Shown: positions 10,316 through 20,203, counted from the stretch's first letter. The stretch: 64,000 nucleotides of DNA from Dyella telluris (GCF_014297575.1 NZ_CP060412.1:1612001-1676000), one strand, 5' to 3'. The notes: a model not told the origin generated them from the sequence alone. Program-made: numbers and translations.

Positions 10316-11251
10316 ATGCGAGCGATGCCCGGCATGCCTCGCCCTTCGTTCACCCGCTCCCTGCTCACCCCGACTCACTGGCCTGCGTGGCTGGGCGTAG
10401 GCGTGATCTGGCTGATCGCCCACCTGCCACGCACCTGGCTGATGGCCCTGGGGCGCGGACTGGGCTGGCTCGTGCAGCGCGTGCCCTCCCCGCGTCGGCA
10501 CATCGCTGAGGTGAACATCGCGCTGTGCTTTCCGGAGTTGCCGAAAGACGAACAGGCCCGGCTGGTCGATGCCCACCTGCGTGACATCGGCCTGATGATG
10601 GCGGAGTTCGCCCTGGGCTGGATGGGCAGCGAACGCGCCATCGCCAACGTACCGGTGACCGTCGAGGGCCTGGAGCATCTCGAGGCCGCCCGCTCGCAGG
10701 GCAAGGGCGTGCTGCTGGTCGGCGGGCATTTCTCGCACCTGGAGTTGTGCGCGCGACTGGTCTCGCAGCGCATCCGCATTTCCGGCATGTACCGCCGCAT
10801 GGATTCGGCCGTGTTCGAGTGGGCCGTTCTGCGTGCCCGTCTGGACTACGCGGAGGCGATGTTCGAGAAAGACGACATCCGCGGCACGGTGAAGCACCTG
10901 CGCAACGGCGGCACGCTCTGGTACGCGCCGGACCAGGACATGCGCAGCAAGGACAACGTCTTCGTGCCGTTCTTCGGCATACCGGCGGCCACCATTACCG
11001 CCACCCATCACCTGGCCCGTCTTTCCGGTGCGCTGGTGATCCCGTTCTACCATCGCCGCCTGCCGGACAACGCCGGTTATGCATTGAAGCTGGGCGCGCC
11101 GCTGGAGCAGTTTCCGAGCAAGGACACGCTGGATGACACCGCACGCGTCAACGCCTGCATCGAAGACATGGTGCGCGCCGCACCCGAGCAATACCTGTGG
11201 GTGCACAAGCGCTTCAAGACGCGTCCGGAAGGCAGTCCGCCGGTTTACTGA
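10316..11251 (+). CDS. Lipid A biosynthesis acyltransferase (LpxL/HtrB family)
   Basis: This 311-residue member of the LpxL/LpxM family adds a secondary acyl chain to KDO2-lipid A at the inner membrane. The N-terminal hydrophobic anchor (WLGVGVIWLIAHLP) precedes the HX4E-type catalytic motif in GGHFSHLEL. Further family blocks are GMYRRMD and LWYAPDQDM. Three in-frame ATGs (10316, 10325, 10334) could start it. It is divergent from waaA, matching its substrate KDO2-lipid A. I cannot tell LpxL from LpxM specificity. Confidence 0.92.
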   Translation: MRAMPGMPRPSFTRSLLTPTHWPAWLGVGVIWLIAHLPRTWLMALGRGLGWLVQRVPSPRRHIAEVNIALCFPELPKDEQARLVDAHLRDIGLMMAEFALGWMGSERAIANVPVTVEGLEHLEAARSQGKGVLLVGGHFSHLELCARLVSQRIRISGMYRRMDSAVFEWAVLRARLDYAEAMFEKDDIRGTVKHLRNGGTLWYAPDQDMRSKDNVFVPFFGIPAATITATHHLARLSGALVIPFYHRRLPDNAGYALKLGAPLEQFPSKDTLDDTARVNACIEDMVRAAPEQYLWVHKRFKTRPEGSPPVY

Positions 11252-11344
11252 AGCGGCTTACATACACCGCAGCGGTCGGCCGACAGACAAATGTCAGGCT
11301 GATCGTATAAAAATGCGCACGCATTTTCCCCACGATCCCCCCAC

Positions 11345-12259
11345 ATGACTCTCCGGTTGTTTCTGCGCTCGCTGCGCCAGCGCCGCGATTGGCGTGGCTC
11401 GCCCCCAAAGCGCCTCGTCGCCGGCCTCAAATACATCGCCCGAAGCCTGCGCATGGCGCGCCGCCAGTCCAGCTGGCTGGCCGAGCTGTACGGTTCGCCG
11501 CGACTGACGTCCATCCTCGCGCATGACCCGCGCCTGCACGAGCGCTGGCATCACCATTACATCAACCGGCGCATGGGCCGCGCCGAGCGCATGGCGGTGA
11601 TCAGCCAGCACTATCGCTTCGCCTTCGCGCAGCTGCCGTCGGCCATGGTCGACGCCATCTACGTGCACGGCCGCTACGCACTGGGCACGTTGCTGCTCAA
11701 GGACGGCAGCGAACTGCTGCTGGAATTGCGCCGGCCCACCGGCCGCAGCCGCGAAGGCGAACTGGCGCTGTGCCTGGCCAACGCACATGGACAGGTGCTT
11801 TCTTCGGCGATCTTCAGCGTCGCCGATGACGGTCAGACCCTGCTGGTCGGCTGCCTGCAGGGCGCCGCTGCCGAACTGGGGCGCGAAGCGGTACGCGAGC
11901 TCACCAAGCAATGCTACGGCCTGCGCCCGAAGAACCTGCTGTTCTCGTTGCTGCTGGCGTTCGGCGCGTTCACCGGTGCCACGCGCATCCTCGGTGTCAG
12001 CAACCTCACCCATCCGTTCGCGGGCGAGGCAGACAAGATCAAGGCCGATTACGACAGCTTCTGGGAAGAATGCCAGGGCGTGCTGCAACCGGACGGCTTC
12101 TTCGCCTTGCCCATCGCCGAGCCGACGCGTGACGAGGCCTTGGTGGAGAGCAAACATCGCTCCGCCTTCCGTCGCCGCGAGATGCTCCGCCGCGAAGCCT
12201 GTGCACGGCTGCTGGCCTCGCTGCGCGACGAGCCCCTGCCGCTGTCCCAGGCCGCCTGA
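11345..12259 (+). CDS. VirK/YbjX family protein (DUF535), copy 1
   Basis: This 304-residue protein of the VirK/YbjX family follows the lipid A acyltransferase on the same strand. Typical blocks include RRMGRAERMAVISQHY, KDGSELLLEL, VGCLQG, ELTKQCYGLRPKNLL and KIKADYDSFWEE. Salmonella and E. coli relatives belong to the PhoP-regulated envelope stress response and affect resistance to antimicrobial peptides; the biochemical function is unknown. No signal peptide or membrane helix is clear. A second homologue lies at 32524-33498. The neighbourhood suggests an outer-membrane role. Confidence 0.88.
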   Translation: MTLRLFLRSLRQRRDWRGSPPKRLVAGLKYIARSLRMARRQSSWLAELYGSPRLTSILAHDPRLHERWHHHYINRRMGRAERMAVISQHYRFAFAQLPSAMVDAIYVHGRYALGTLLLKDGSELLLELRRPTGRSREGELALCLANAHGQVLSSAIFSVADDGQTLLVGCLQGAAAELGREAVRELTKQCYGLRPKNLLFSLLLAFGAFTGATRILGVSNLTHPFAGEADKIKADYDSFWEECQGVLQPDGFFALPIAEPTRDEALVESKHRSAFRRREMLRREACARLLASLRDEPLPLSQAA

Positions 12260-12269
12260 CGCGGCCAAG

Positions 12270-12299
12270 GACATCCCCGGCGCGTTCGCCGGGGATGTC
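12270..12299. terminator. Bidirectional hairpin between virK and the S53 peptidase gene
   Basis: Twelve-base perfect arms GACATCCCCGGC (12270-12281) and GCCGGGGATGTC (12288-12299) lie between two convergent stop codons. There is no long T tract, so the efficiency is uncertain. Confidence 0.65.
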
Positions 12300-12309
12300 G
12301 TCAGGGTGC

Positions 12310-14598
12310 TTACTTCACGTTGACGAAGGCCTTCCAGGCCGAAAGCAGGTTGTTCGCGTCGACCGACCCCAGACCGGAGGCGAAGCTCCAGCCCGGCCGC
12401 GCCGCATAGGCTTCAGTGGTCGCGTTGTACTTGCTGGCGTTGGTGCTGGTGAGCCCCGTCTGGATTGACCCCAGCCACGAGTTGGGCAGCGCCCCGTAGT
12501 AGTAGCAGTCCGGCGTCACCACGTCGGGCAACTGTTGCACGCACTGGGTGGCAATGCTGCCGCGCGTGACGTTGTGGAACACGCACTTGCCCGTGCCCTT
12601 GGCGCCATTGTCCGCATTGCACGCGGCCAGCGTGGACGGCGGGTTCCCCTTCGAGCCGCCGTATTCGTCCTCGGCGAGCGCATACAGCGTCGGCGCCGCA
12701 TTGCCCTGGTTGGGTGACAGGCCCTTCGCCGCCAGCCCCTGGTCAATCAGCGCCTGGATGCCCGCGAACATCGGTGAAGACAGCGACGTACCGCCAATGA
12801 GCGCCGTGCTGCCAGTGAAGCCCGGTGTGCACGGATAGTAGTACGAGCAGACGATGACCCAGGTCGAACCGCCATACGAGCCACCGAACAGCGCCACATC
12901 AGGCACGTCGCGCGACTGGTCCTTGGCCGCGTTGTACACCTGGCGCTGCCACGCCGGCTTGGCATCCACCGAGGACGGCCCGCCACTCCCCGCCTCCGAA
13001 GTGAGGTAGTACCCGTTCGGGTCAAAGCTCAGATACGCCTTGCAGAACGCCAGCGAGGTCGCGTAACCCAGCGACTTGGCCGCCACCTCATTGCCGCACG
13101 ACTGGTTCCACGGAATTTCCGGCACATAGGACAGCGCGGAGCCGTAAACCGCGTTGAACGTCGAGCTGAAGTACTTCTTGGTGGTGCCGTCGAGGATGTC
13201 GGCCGTGTCCGTGCCACCCACCACGGTGTCGTTGGGCGACGTGCCGAACGCGTTGGCATCGACGCCCGCGTCATTGATGATGAAGCCGTTGAAGCTCGGG
13301 TTGGAACCCGAATCGCCGCTGGAAACGAACACGGAGATGCCTTCCGCATCCGCCTGCGCCCACATCAGGTCGATCGCAGTCTTGCTCGGCGCATCCGTGA
13401 ATCCTTCGCCGTACCCATAGCTTGCGCTGATGATGTTGGGACGGGACGTGCCATTGATCAGGTTGGTCGCTGCAGTGAACACGCCACCGAAGAAGTTGGT
13501 GGCGTTGGAGTCATCGCAACTGGCGAGCCAGATGTTGGCGCCCGGCGCCATCGCCGTGGACCATTCGGCATCAAGCAAGGCCTCGAAATCATCTTCGCCA
13601 GGATAGGCGATGGTCGGGTCGATGCAATTGGTGAAGCCGGTGGCCTGCGGCTGGAACTGCTTGAACGTACCACCGTAGCTGGTCAGCCCGAACTGGCTCA
13701 CGAAGTTGCTCCAGTCGCTTGGCACCATCGAGCTGTCCTCCACCAGCGCAATGGTGATGCCCGTACCGGTGAGCCCGCTCGCATAGAGCTTGTCGGTGCC
13801 GTACATCTTGGCCGTGTCGTAAGGCACAAGGCCCCGCGAACCATTGGTGAAGTTCACCGCCTGCGGGAGCGCACCCGTCGCCGCCACCTTCGGCTTGGGC
13901 ACATCGAAACGCTGCGTACTGGCGTTGAACTTGCCGTACGTCGGCGTGGTGTGTTGCGCCTGCGGATGCACGTCATTGAGGCCGGCCACGCCGGCTACCA
14001 CGCTCTTCAACGCCGCCGGAACGCTGATGTCGCTGGCATTGGCAACGTGCGCGGTTTCATTGATGGTGTAGTGGTTCATCTGCGTGTGGAACGCGCGCCT
14101 GACCTGGCCCGCGTTACCGCTGAAGTCGATCTGCATCTTGTTCGCGTACACGCCGTTGACGGTGAACCCCTGCGACTTCAGCCACGCGCTGACCGCCGCA
14201 ACATCCGCGTCGGCCACGCCAAACGCCTGGCCGAACTGCTCGGGCGTCACCCATTGCCGGAACTTCGACGACGACGGGTCGTGCTGGGCGGCGATCAATG
14301 TCTCGAGGGCCGCCTGGCGCCCTGCGCTTCGTTGCAGGATGAGGTTCATGTGGTTCATCCGCTTCGCATCGTCCACGGCCTTGGTGGCGGCAGACCTGTC
14401 GACCACGGCCAGATGGCTTTGCTGCAACGTCGACGTCACGCGGTTATCGACGGTCTGCGTGACCCTTGGCGCCTCGGACGTCGGGATTCCCGCCAACGCC
14501 GCGTCCTGCGCGACCCCGGTTTGCGCGAATGCCGCGACCGGCATGCCTGCCAGGGCCAGAGTCATGGCCGCCAGCAGATTCAGGTGCTCGTGTTTCAT
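12310..14598 (-). CDS. Secreted S53 (sedolisin/kumamolisin) serine-carboxyl peptidase
   Basis: The protein has 762 residues from the ATG at 14598, which has a GGGAGAC ribosome binding site; the longer upstream frame is not needed. A signal peptide ends near AAFA-QT. A pro-kumamolisin activation domain follows (about 50-190, with HMNLILQRS, DPSSSKFRQW and TPEQFGQAFG). The S53 catalytic domain has GEDDFEALLDAEW for the Glu and Asp of the triad and GGTSLSSP with nucleophile S605. Sedolisins work at acid pH outside the cell or in the periplasm. The gene stands alone behind a 560-base upstream region, so it probably has its own promoter. Confidence 0.94.
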   Translation of the reverse strand: MKHEHLNLLAAMTLALAGMPVAAFAQTGVAQDAALAGIPTSEAPRVTQTVDNRVTSTLQQSHLAVVDRSAATKAVDDAKRMNHMNLILQRSAGRQAALETLIAAQHDPSSSKFRQWVTPEQFGQAFGVADADVAAVSAWLKSQGFTVNGVYANKMQIDFSGNAGQVRRAFHTQMNHYTINETAHVANASDISVPAALKSVVAGVAGLNDVHPQAQHTTPTYGKFNASTQRFDVPKPKVAATGALPQAVNFTNGSRGLVPYDTAKMYGTDKLYASGLTGTGITIALVEDSSMVPSDWSNFVSQFGLTSYGGTFKQFQPQATGFTNCIDPTIAYPGEDDFEALLDAEWSTAMAPGANIWLASCDDSNATNFFGGVFTAATNLINGTSRPNIISASYGYGEGFTDAPSKTAIDLMWAQADAEGISVFVSSGDSGSNPSFNGFIINDAGVDANAFGTSPNDTVVGGTDTADILDGTTKKYFSSTFNAVYGSALSYVPEIPWNQSCGNEVAAKSLGYATSLAFCKAYLSFDPNGYYLTSEAGSGGPSSVDAKPAWQRQVYNAAKDQSRDVPDVALFGGSYGGSTWVIVCSYYYPCTPGFTGSTALIGGTSLSSPMFAGIQALIDQGLAAKGLSPNQGNAAPTLYALAEDEYGGSKGNPPSTLAACNADNGAKGTGKCVFHNVTRGSIATQCVQQLPDVVTPDCYYYGALPNSWLGSIQTGLTSTNASKYNATTEAYAARPGWSFASGLGSVDANNLLSAWKAFVNVK

Positions 14599-15160
14599 GC
14601 AATGTCTCCCAGATGTGATCCATTGAGAACAAGCAAGCTCCCCCCTGGTTTGACCTGCGCCCGCACTGTTTGCCGCATGACCTCCTTTTCGGCTCGCGCC
14701 GTGCAAGAGACAGACACACCCGCCGCGCCGCCTTGACGGCGACACGTTTCATGGCAGTAACGACAAACCCATCCACACGATGCGGGAGGCGGCTACCGAT
14801 GCCTGCCCGCAGTGACACCCCACCAAGCGGCGGGAGTGTAGAACGCCGCTGCGCCACCGCGCCTCGAATGACGCCCCAAAATGCCTACTCGTCGTGAACG
14901 ACTCAGCGAAGCCATGGAAATCACGGAGTTGTGGCGTACTCGCGCGTTGTATCGGCAGCATGGGAACCATGACCACGATGCCGCAAATTCATCCGCCCAC
15001 AGCGACAAAGGAACGTGCGCGGCATCCCGCGACGGCCCCGTGGGGCCGATGCCGTCCAGTGACAAGTAATTCCGGTAAGGCAAGACCTTGCGTCTCGCCG
15101 GAAGGCGACATAAATCGGTGCTGAATCCAGCTGTTTTCCCGCGCTGACGCCGTGCTTGCG
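14599..15160. other. Gene-free 560-base region upstream of the S53 peptidase gene
   Basis: Short open frames exist on both strands (the longest is 96 codons, minus strand), but none has a convincing ribosome binding site, recognisable family or codon bias. It must hold the promoter of the peptidase gene and the 3' end signals of the glycosyltransferase operon. I see no repeat or RNA structure that stands out. Confidence 0.6.
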
Positions 15161-15940
15161 CTAGCGCTGTTGCTCACGCTGCCGACGCGCCGCCTGCTCG
15201 CGCGCCTCGTGCAGCTTGGCGTACTTGAGGAAGGCGTAGAACGCACCGGTGACGCTGGCGATGAAGCCGGCCCAGCCGTTGAGGAAATAGCGCTTGCCGA
15301 TGTACTGGCGCAGGAAGAACACCGGCGGATAGAACACCATGCGCAGGCCGGTGAAACGCTGCTGCTTGCGCAGTTTGTACGCCACCATGCCGGTGGTATA
15401 GCGATTGATCTTCTCCACGCGAGTGGCGATGTCACCATCCCCGTCGTTGACGAAATCAGCGTGCCACAGCGTCTTCACGCGGCCATTCACTTCCACCGCC
15501 GAATGCACCTCGACATCGTTCATGCCGCCGCGCCGACGGTCGAACAACCGCAGGTGCCCGTTGCGCCAGCTCCAGCGATGCTGCGTGGTCCAGAACATGC
15601 GCTCGCGCCGGGGCAGGCGATAACCCGCGTAGCGCGGGCTGGTCAGTGCGCGCTCGATCTCCTCGCGCGTGCCGGGCGAGAGGATCTCGTCCGCATCGAG
15701 GTTGAGGATCCAGTCGTGGCTGGCCATGTCGTAGGCGCGCTGCTTCTGGGGACCGTAGTCGTCGAACGGATGCACCGCCACGCGCGCGCCATGGCGCTGC
15801 GCAATGGCGACCGTGTCGTCAGTGGAGCCGGAGTCGAGCACCACGATTTCCTCGGCCCATGCCACCCGGCTGAGGCAGGCATCCAGCGTGTCGGCATTGT
15901 TGAAGGTGATCACCACCACCGACAGCGGTTCGCGCCTCAT
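15161..15940 (-). CDS. Glycosyltransferase family 2, LPS core type (WaaE/KdtX-like)
   Basis: The protein has 259 residues from the ATG at 15940, which overlaps the stop of the upstream O-antigen ligase gene by four bases (ATGA), so translation is probably coupled. The GT-A fold begins PLSVVVITFNNADTL, followed by VLDSGSTDDT and the metal-binding LDADE. The C-terminal RxYxxxGMVAYK and QRFTGLRMVFYPP blocks are as in the core beta-1,4-glucosyltransferase group of WaaE. It likely adds a sugar to the inner core at the cytoplasmic membrane. Donor and acceptor are not determined. Confidence 0.9.
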   Translation of the reverse strand: MRREPLSVVVITFNNADTLDACLSRVAWAEEIVVLDSGSTDDTVAIAQRHGARVAVHPFDDYGPQKQRAYDMASHDWILNLDADEILSPGTREEIERALTSPRYAGYRLPRRERMFWTTQHRWSWRNGHLRLFDRRRGGMNDVEVHSAVEVNGRVKTLWHADFVNDGDGDIATRVEKINRYTTGMVAYKLRKQQRFTGLRMVFYPPVFFLRQYIGKRYFLNGWAGFIASVTGAFYAFLKYAKLHEAREQAARRQREQQR

Positions 15941-17208
15941 GCGGTTGCTCCCCGGGGCGAAGGTATCGCGTAGAGCGCCGCGCACCACAGGCCCAGCAGC
16001 CACGCAAACAGCAAACCCCACCAGGCCGAATAGAAGGCCAGGTGCGTATTGAGCGGAAACAGCATCACCGCCAGCGCCAACGTCACGGGGAAGGCCCGCG
16101 CGCGGGCGTCATGCCCCGCGCGACGCCAGGCAAGCAAGGCGGCGCCGATCGCCGCCAGCCAGCACAGCATCCCCAGCACGCCGGTTTCGGTGAGCACTTC
16201 CAGCACCCACTGGTGCGCATGACAGGCGCCCTCGCCCGGCCCGCAGGCTTCGGCGGACACCACGAAATGGTCGTCCGGCGGTGCGTAATGCGGATAGGCA
16301 TAGCGATAAGCGCGCACGCCGACACCGTTGATCGGGTGGGCTTCGGCCATGGCCACGCTGGTGCGCCAGATATCCAGGCGCCCGCTCAACGCCGTGTCCA
16401 GCGACTGCGCCGAACCGCCCTGCGCCTGCAGCGTGCGCTCCATGCGCAGCTGGAAGCGCTCCGACGTTTTCCACGCCACGCCCCCGGCCAGCAACACCGC
16501 GACCGCCAGGCCACCGCCGATGACGGCGAAGCGAAGCGGTGAACGTGCGATGCGCCACGCAAAGGCCACCCCCACCAGGGCGTAGCACACCCAGGCGGCG
16601 CGCGAGCCCGCCATCAGCACCGGCCCAAGCAGGAACGCGAACGCCACCAGCACGCCCCTGGTGCCCCAGCGCCGCTGCGCCGCCCACAGCACGAACGGGG
16701 AAAGCACCGACAGCGATGGGCCCAGCTTCAGGTTGCCGGCGCCAAAGATGCCGGAGATGCGCTCAGGTTCCGCATGGCCACCAAGACTCCAGCCCGTCAG
16801 GATCTGCACCCAGGCATCCACCGCCCACAACGCCAGCACGGCGGCCACCGCCAGATACAAGGCATCGAGCTTGTCTTCGCGGCGGATGGCGAAACAGGCA
16901 TACAACCCCAGCGGCGCATAGCGCAGCAGCGAGGCCACCGTGCTCCAGCTCTTGCCCGGTGCCAGCGAATCCACCGCGGAGATCAGCGCCGCGCCCACAT
17001 AACCGGCCAGCAGCCACAGCAGCAGGCGCGCGCCCGCATGCTCACGCAATGCGCCCGGGTGGCGCGCGAACAACAGGACGGTGCCGATGAAGCACAGCAG
17101 CGTGCCCAGCTCGGAGCTGCGTCCGAACGGCAGCAGCGCGATGACCAGCCAGAACGGCAGCAGCGGCGATCGCAGCGCGGCCTTCAGTGATGCAGCAAGT
17201 GGACTCAT
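15937..17208 (-). CDS. O-antigen ligase family membrane protein
   Basis: This polytopic protein of 423 residues has about ten to twelve hydrophobic segments and one large periplasmic loop. The loop carries CHAHQWVLEVLTETG, the histidine-containing motif of the Wzy_C/WaaL superfamily, preceded by NGVGVRAYRYAYP. WaaL joins undecaprenyl-linked O-polysaccharide to the lipid A core on the periplasmic side. The superfamily also includes Wzy polymerases, so ligase is the likely rather than the proven role. It sits in the middle of the GT4-ligase-GT2 operon. Confidence 0.88.
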   Translation of the reverse strand: MSPLAASLKAALRSPLLPFWLVIALLPFGRSSELGTLLCFIGTVLLFARHPGALREHAGARLLLWLLAGYVGAALISAVDSLAPGKSWSTVASLLRYAPLGLYACFAIRREDKLDALYLAVAAVLALWAVDAWVQILTGWSLGGHAEPERISGIFGAGNLKLGPSLSVLSPFVLWAAQRRWGTRGVLVAFAFLLGPVLMAGSRAAWVCYALVGVAFAWRIARSPLRFAVIGGGLAVAVLLAGGVAWKTSERFQLRMERTLQAQGGSAQSLDTALSGRLDIWRTSVAMAEAHPINGVGVRAYRYAYPHYAPPDDHFVVSAEACGPGEGACHAHQWVLEVLTETGVLGMLCWLAAIGAALLAWRRAGHDARARAFPVTLALAVMLFPLNTHLAFYSAWWGLLFAWLLGLWCAALYAIPSPRGATA

Positions 17209-17267
17209 GCGTCGATCAGCAAGGGTGATGCGCGCATTGTAGGGGAGCGCCGCAGCCGGGCGCCGCG

Positions 17268-18419
17268 TCAGGCGGCGGTGAGCTCGTCGTACAGGGCCAG
17301 CGTGGCCTGCTGCATGTCGCTCAGGCGGTAGCTCTGCAGCATCGGAATGGGCGGCGCCACGCGCAGCAGCTCGGCAGCGCGCTCCACCAGACGCTCGCGG
17401 TCCGCGGGCGGCACGCGGCCGGCCGGGTACAGCTCGGCCAGCAGCTCACCCACGCCGCCATGGGCGTAACCCAGCACGGGGCGGCACAGCGACAGCGCCT
17501 CGATCACGGTACGCCCGAACGATTCGGGCTTGTTCGACAGCTGCAGCACCAGCGAGGAAATGGCGTAGATGTCGCGCACGTCGGCACGCGCCGGCGTCAT
17601 CACCACCTGCGATTCCAGGCCACGGGCACGGACGAGGCCGCGCAGCTCCTCGACGTAGGCTTCGCGGCCCGGCTCGATCACGCCCAGCAGGAGCAGGCGC
17701 ACGTCGATGCCGCGACGCTTCAGTTCGGCCACCAGCTCGATGGCGTCATGGTGGCCCTTCAGGCGCGTACCGCGACCCGGCAGGGTCAGCAGCGGCGCAC
17801 CGGCCAGGGCCGGGAATTCGGCGAAGAACGCCTTGGTCCAGTTATCGTCCGGGCGATGGCCGTACGGGAAGGCGTCCGGGTCGATGCCGCGCGGGATCAC
17901 GCGCACCCGGCCCGGCTCCAGCCAGGCGTAATGGCTGAGCATGAAGTCGCGCAGGGTCTGGGACACGGCGATGACCCGCTCGCCACGGAGCAGGATGGCG
18001 CTGTACCGGCCCGGCGAATTGAGGCCGTGCACCGTCGTCACGAAATGCGGCGCCGGCTTCATGCCCTTGATGGCCCACCAGCCCAGCCAGGCCGGCAGGC
18101 GCGAACGGGCATGCACGATATCGGGCTTGAGCTCGCGCAGCAGCTTGCGCAGGGCCCCCACCTTCATGAGGGTGCCCAGCGACTTGCGGCCGATATCCAG
18201 GGTGATGTGGCGGCTACCTTCGGCTTCCAGCTGAGACACCAGACGTCCACCGGCAGAAATGACGATGGACTGATGCCCCGCCTGAACAAGTGCACGGGCA
18301 ATCTCCAGCGCAGACCGCTCCGCCCCGCCCGATTGCAGGGAGGGGATCAGCTGCACGACGGTCAAAGACCTCGCTGGCGTGGCGATTGCTGACATGATTT
18401 GTTCAAAAGGTGCCTTCAT
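17268..18419 (-). CDS. Glycosyltransferase family 4
   Basis: This is a GT-B glycosyltransferase of about 383 residues. The N-terminal donor-loop region has LIPSLQSGGAERSALEIA. The C-terminal GT4 domain has TLPGRGTRLKGHHDAIEL and the ExFGRTVIEAL nucleotide-sugar signature. Three in-frame starts (TTG 18431, ATG 18419, ATG 18395) all lack a clear SD; 18419 is a compromise. It probably acts in LPS core synthesis, since O-antigen ligase follows after 59 bases. The sugar specificity is unknown. Confidence 0.9.
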   Translation of the reverse strand: MKAPFEQIMSAIATPARSLTVVQLIPSLQSGGAERSALEIARALVQAGHQSIVISAGGRLVSQLEAEGSRHITLDIGRKSLGTLMKVGALRKLLRELKPDIVHARSRLPAWLGWWAIKGMKPAPHFVTTVHGLNSPGRYSAILLRGERVIAVSQTLRDFMLSHYAWLEPGRVRVIPRGIDPDAFPYGHRPDDNWTKAFFAEFPALAGAPLLTLPGRGTRLKGHHDAIELVAELKRRGIDVRLLLLGVIEPGREAYVEELRGLVRARGLESQVVMTPARADVRDIYAISSLVLQLSNKPESFGRTVIEALSLCRPVLGYAHGGVGELLAELYPAGRVPPADRERLVERAAELLRVAPPIPMLQSYRLSDMQQATLALYDELTAA

Positions 18420-18492
18420 TCCTAGAGGCAAGCAGCAATCGTGCCGAAACGGTCGACGAAAATCGTTTCAGTTGTAACGTTTTTTGTTTAAA

Positions 18493-18699
18493 TCAGTCGC
18501 GAAGCACGTAATGCGCGCCGCAATAAGGACATGTGGATTCCCCACCGTCCTCGACGACCGGCAAATAGACCTTGGGATGGGAGTTCCACAGCGCCATGCC
18601 GGGCATCGGGCAGGACAGCGGGAGGTCCGAGCGCGTCACTTCGTAACGATTTTCGGCATTAGCAGGGATCAACGGGGCAGCCGCAGGGGAACGCGACAT
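18493..18699 (-). CDS. Zinc-finger domain protein (zf-CHCC)
   Basis: The small protein has 68 residues from the ATG at 18699, with GGAG nine bases upstream; an ATG at 18714 is possible. The C-terminal half is a zf-CHCC domain like that of the complex I subunit NDUFS6: LSCPMP, then WNSHPKVYLP and CPYCGAHYVL give three Cys and one His for zinc. The function of the free-standing bacterial proteins is unknown. It is the first gene of a minus-strand run with the GT4 gene 73 bases further on. Confidence 0.85.
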   Translation of the reverse strand: MSRSPAAAPLIPANAENRYEVTRSDLPLSCPMPGMALWNSHPKVYLPVVEDGGESTCPYCGAHYVLRD

Positions 18700-18943
18700 G
18701 GGGTCAAACTCCATCAGGACACCAGACCGCCCATGTTAGCAGGCCGGCGGCCCTTCACACCCGCCCGGAGAGCCGATCCGGAGCGGGCTCGGCGGACATA
18801 GGGCATAGTGCGGGCGACCAATGTCGGGGGCTTCCCCAACGGCCGAGAATGCCTCGGCCTGACCGGGAATCTGGGGAATCGACGGGCCTGCGATCCGACG
18901 GTACGTGGATGGCGGGCATGGCCCATCTCGTGCAGGGATCGTC

Positions 18944-20203
18944 ATGGACTTCAGCAAGATTTTCAGCCGCATCAAGGCCATCCTCGGCTCACCACAGACC
19001 GAATGGCCAACCATCGCCGCAGAGCCGGCGAGCATCGGCGGCCTGTTCCGCGGCTACATCTGCATCGTCGCCGCACTACCAGTCATCGCCCAGTTCATCA
19101 AAGGCAGCCTGCTCGGCTACGGCGGCATGGGCGTGCACGTGCACACGCCGATAGGCATGGGCGTGGTCGGCCTGGTGCTGCACTACGTGCTCGCCCTGGT
19201 GGTGACCTACGTGGTGGCCCTCATCATCGACGCGCTCGCGCCCACTTTCGGCGGCACCAAGAACCTGGTGCAGGCGCTCAAGACCGTGGCCTACGCATGG
19301 ACGGCAGGATGGGTGGGCGGCATCGCCGTGATCATTCCGTGGATCGGCTGGCTGGTTGCCATCGCCAGCCTCATCTACGGCATCTACCTGCTCTACCTCG
19401 GCTTGCCGCACACCATGCACTGCCCGCCGGAGAAGGCAGGCGGCTATACGGCCGTCACGGTGATCGCCGGGGTGGTACTGACCTGGATCGTGGCGCTCGT
19501 CGTGGGCGGCATCATCGGCACGGCCGCGCTCACCGGCGCATCCATGAGCGGCATGCACGTGACCGACAAGGATGGCAGCACGGTAACCATCGATCCCGAC
19601 AGCGCCCTCGGCAAGCTGTCCGCCATGAGCTCCAACACGGCACGTGCCGCGAAAGATCTCGAGAACGCCCAGAAGACCGGCGATGTCGCCGCGCAACAGG
19701 CAGCCATGGGCAAGCTGATGAGCGGTGACGGCAAGACGGTGGCGGTATCGTTGTCGCCCGAAACGCTGCGCGGCTTCCTGCCCGATGAACTCGACGGCAT
19801 GAAACGCAGCGACTTCCATGCCGACCGCTCCGGCGCCATGGGCATGCAGATCTCCAGCGCGGACGCTACCTACAGCGACGGCCGCACCCGCACCATGCAG
19901 GTGGAGGTGGCCGACACCGGCAACATGCGCGGCATGATGGCCGTGGCCAGCGCCGTCACGCCCAACACGGAACAGCAGACCGACCACGGTTACCAGAAGA
20001 CTTACACCGACCACGACCGGTTGGTGCAGGAAACGTGGGACACACAGACCATGAGTGGTGAATTCAGCGTGGTCGTCGCCAACCGCTTCACCGTGAAGGC
20101 CAGCGGCAACGCGCAAGACATCGATCAGCTCAGGCAGGTGGTGAACGACCTGGATCTGGACAAACTGGCGTCGCTCAAGGATCAGGGCATCAGCGGCCGG
20201 TGA
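18944..20203 (+). CDS. Yip1 family membrane protein with C-terminal soluble domain
   Basis: The ATG at 18944 follows AGGGA at good spacing and gives 419 residues. Residues about 1-200 form a Yip1 domain with five or six hydrophobic helices, beginning IFSRIKAILGSPQTEWPTIA, the usual Yip1 start. The remaining 200 residues are soluble, with a TARAAKDLENAQ helical stretch and a beta-rich end of unknown fold. Bacterial Yip1 proteins have no settled function. The gene stands alone on the plus strand, followed by a palindromic repeat. Confidence 0.82.
   Translation: MDFSKIFSRIKAILGSPQTEWPTIAAEPASIGGLFRGYICIVAALPVIAQFIKGSLLGYGGMGVHVHTPIGMGVVGLVLHYVLALVVTYVVALIIDALAPTFGGTKNLVQALKTVAYAWTAGWVGGIAVIIPWIGWLVAIASLIYGIYLLYLGLPHTMHCPPEKAGGYTAVTVIAGVVLTWIVALVVGGIIGTAALTGASMSGMHVTDKDGSTVTIDPDSALGKLSAMSSNTARAAKDLENAQKTGDVAAQQAAMGKLMSGDGKTVAVSLSPETLRGFLPDELDGMKRSDFHADRSGAMGMQISSADATYSDGRTRTMQVEVADTGNMRGMMAVASAVTPNTEQQTDHGYQKTYTDHDRLVQETWDTQTMSGEFSVVVANRFTVKASGNAQDIDQLRQVVNDLDLDKLASLKDQGISGR

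Noticed and set aside
12310..18700. A secretion or defence island formed by the S53 peptidase and glycosyltransferases
   Set aside because: The peptidase has its own 560-base upstream region and no link to the LPS operon; all parts belong to known families.
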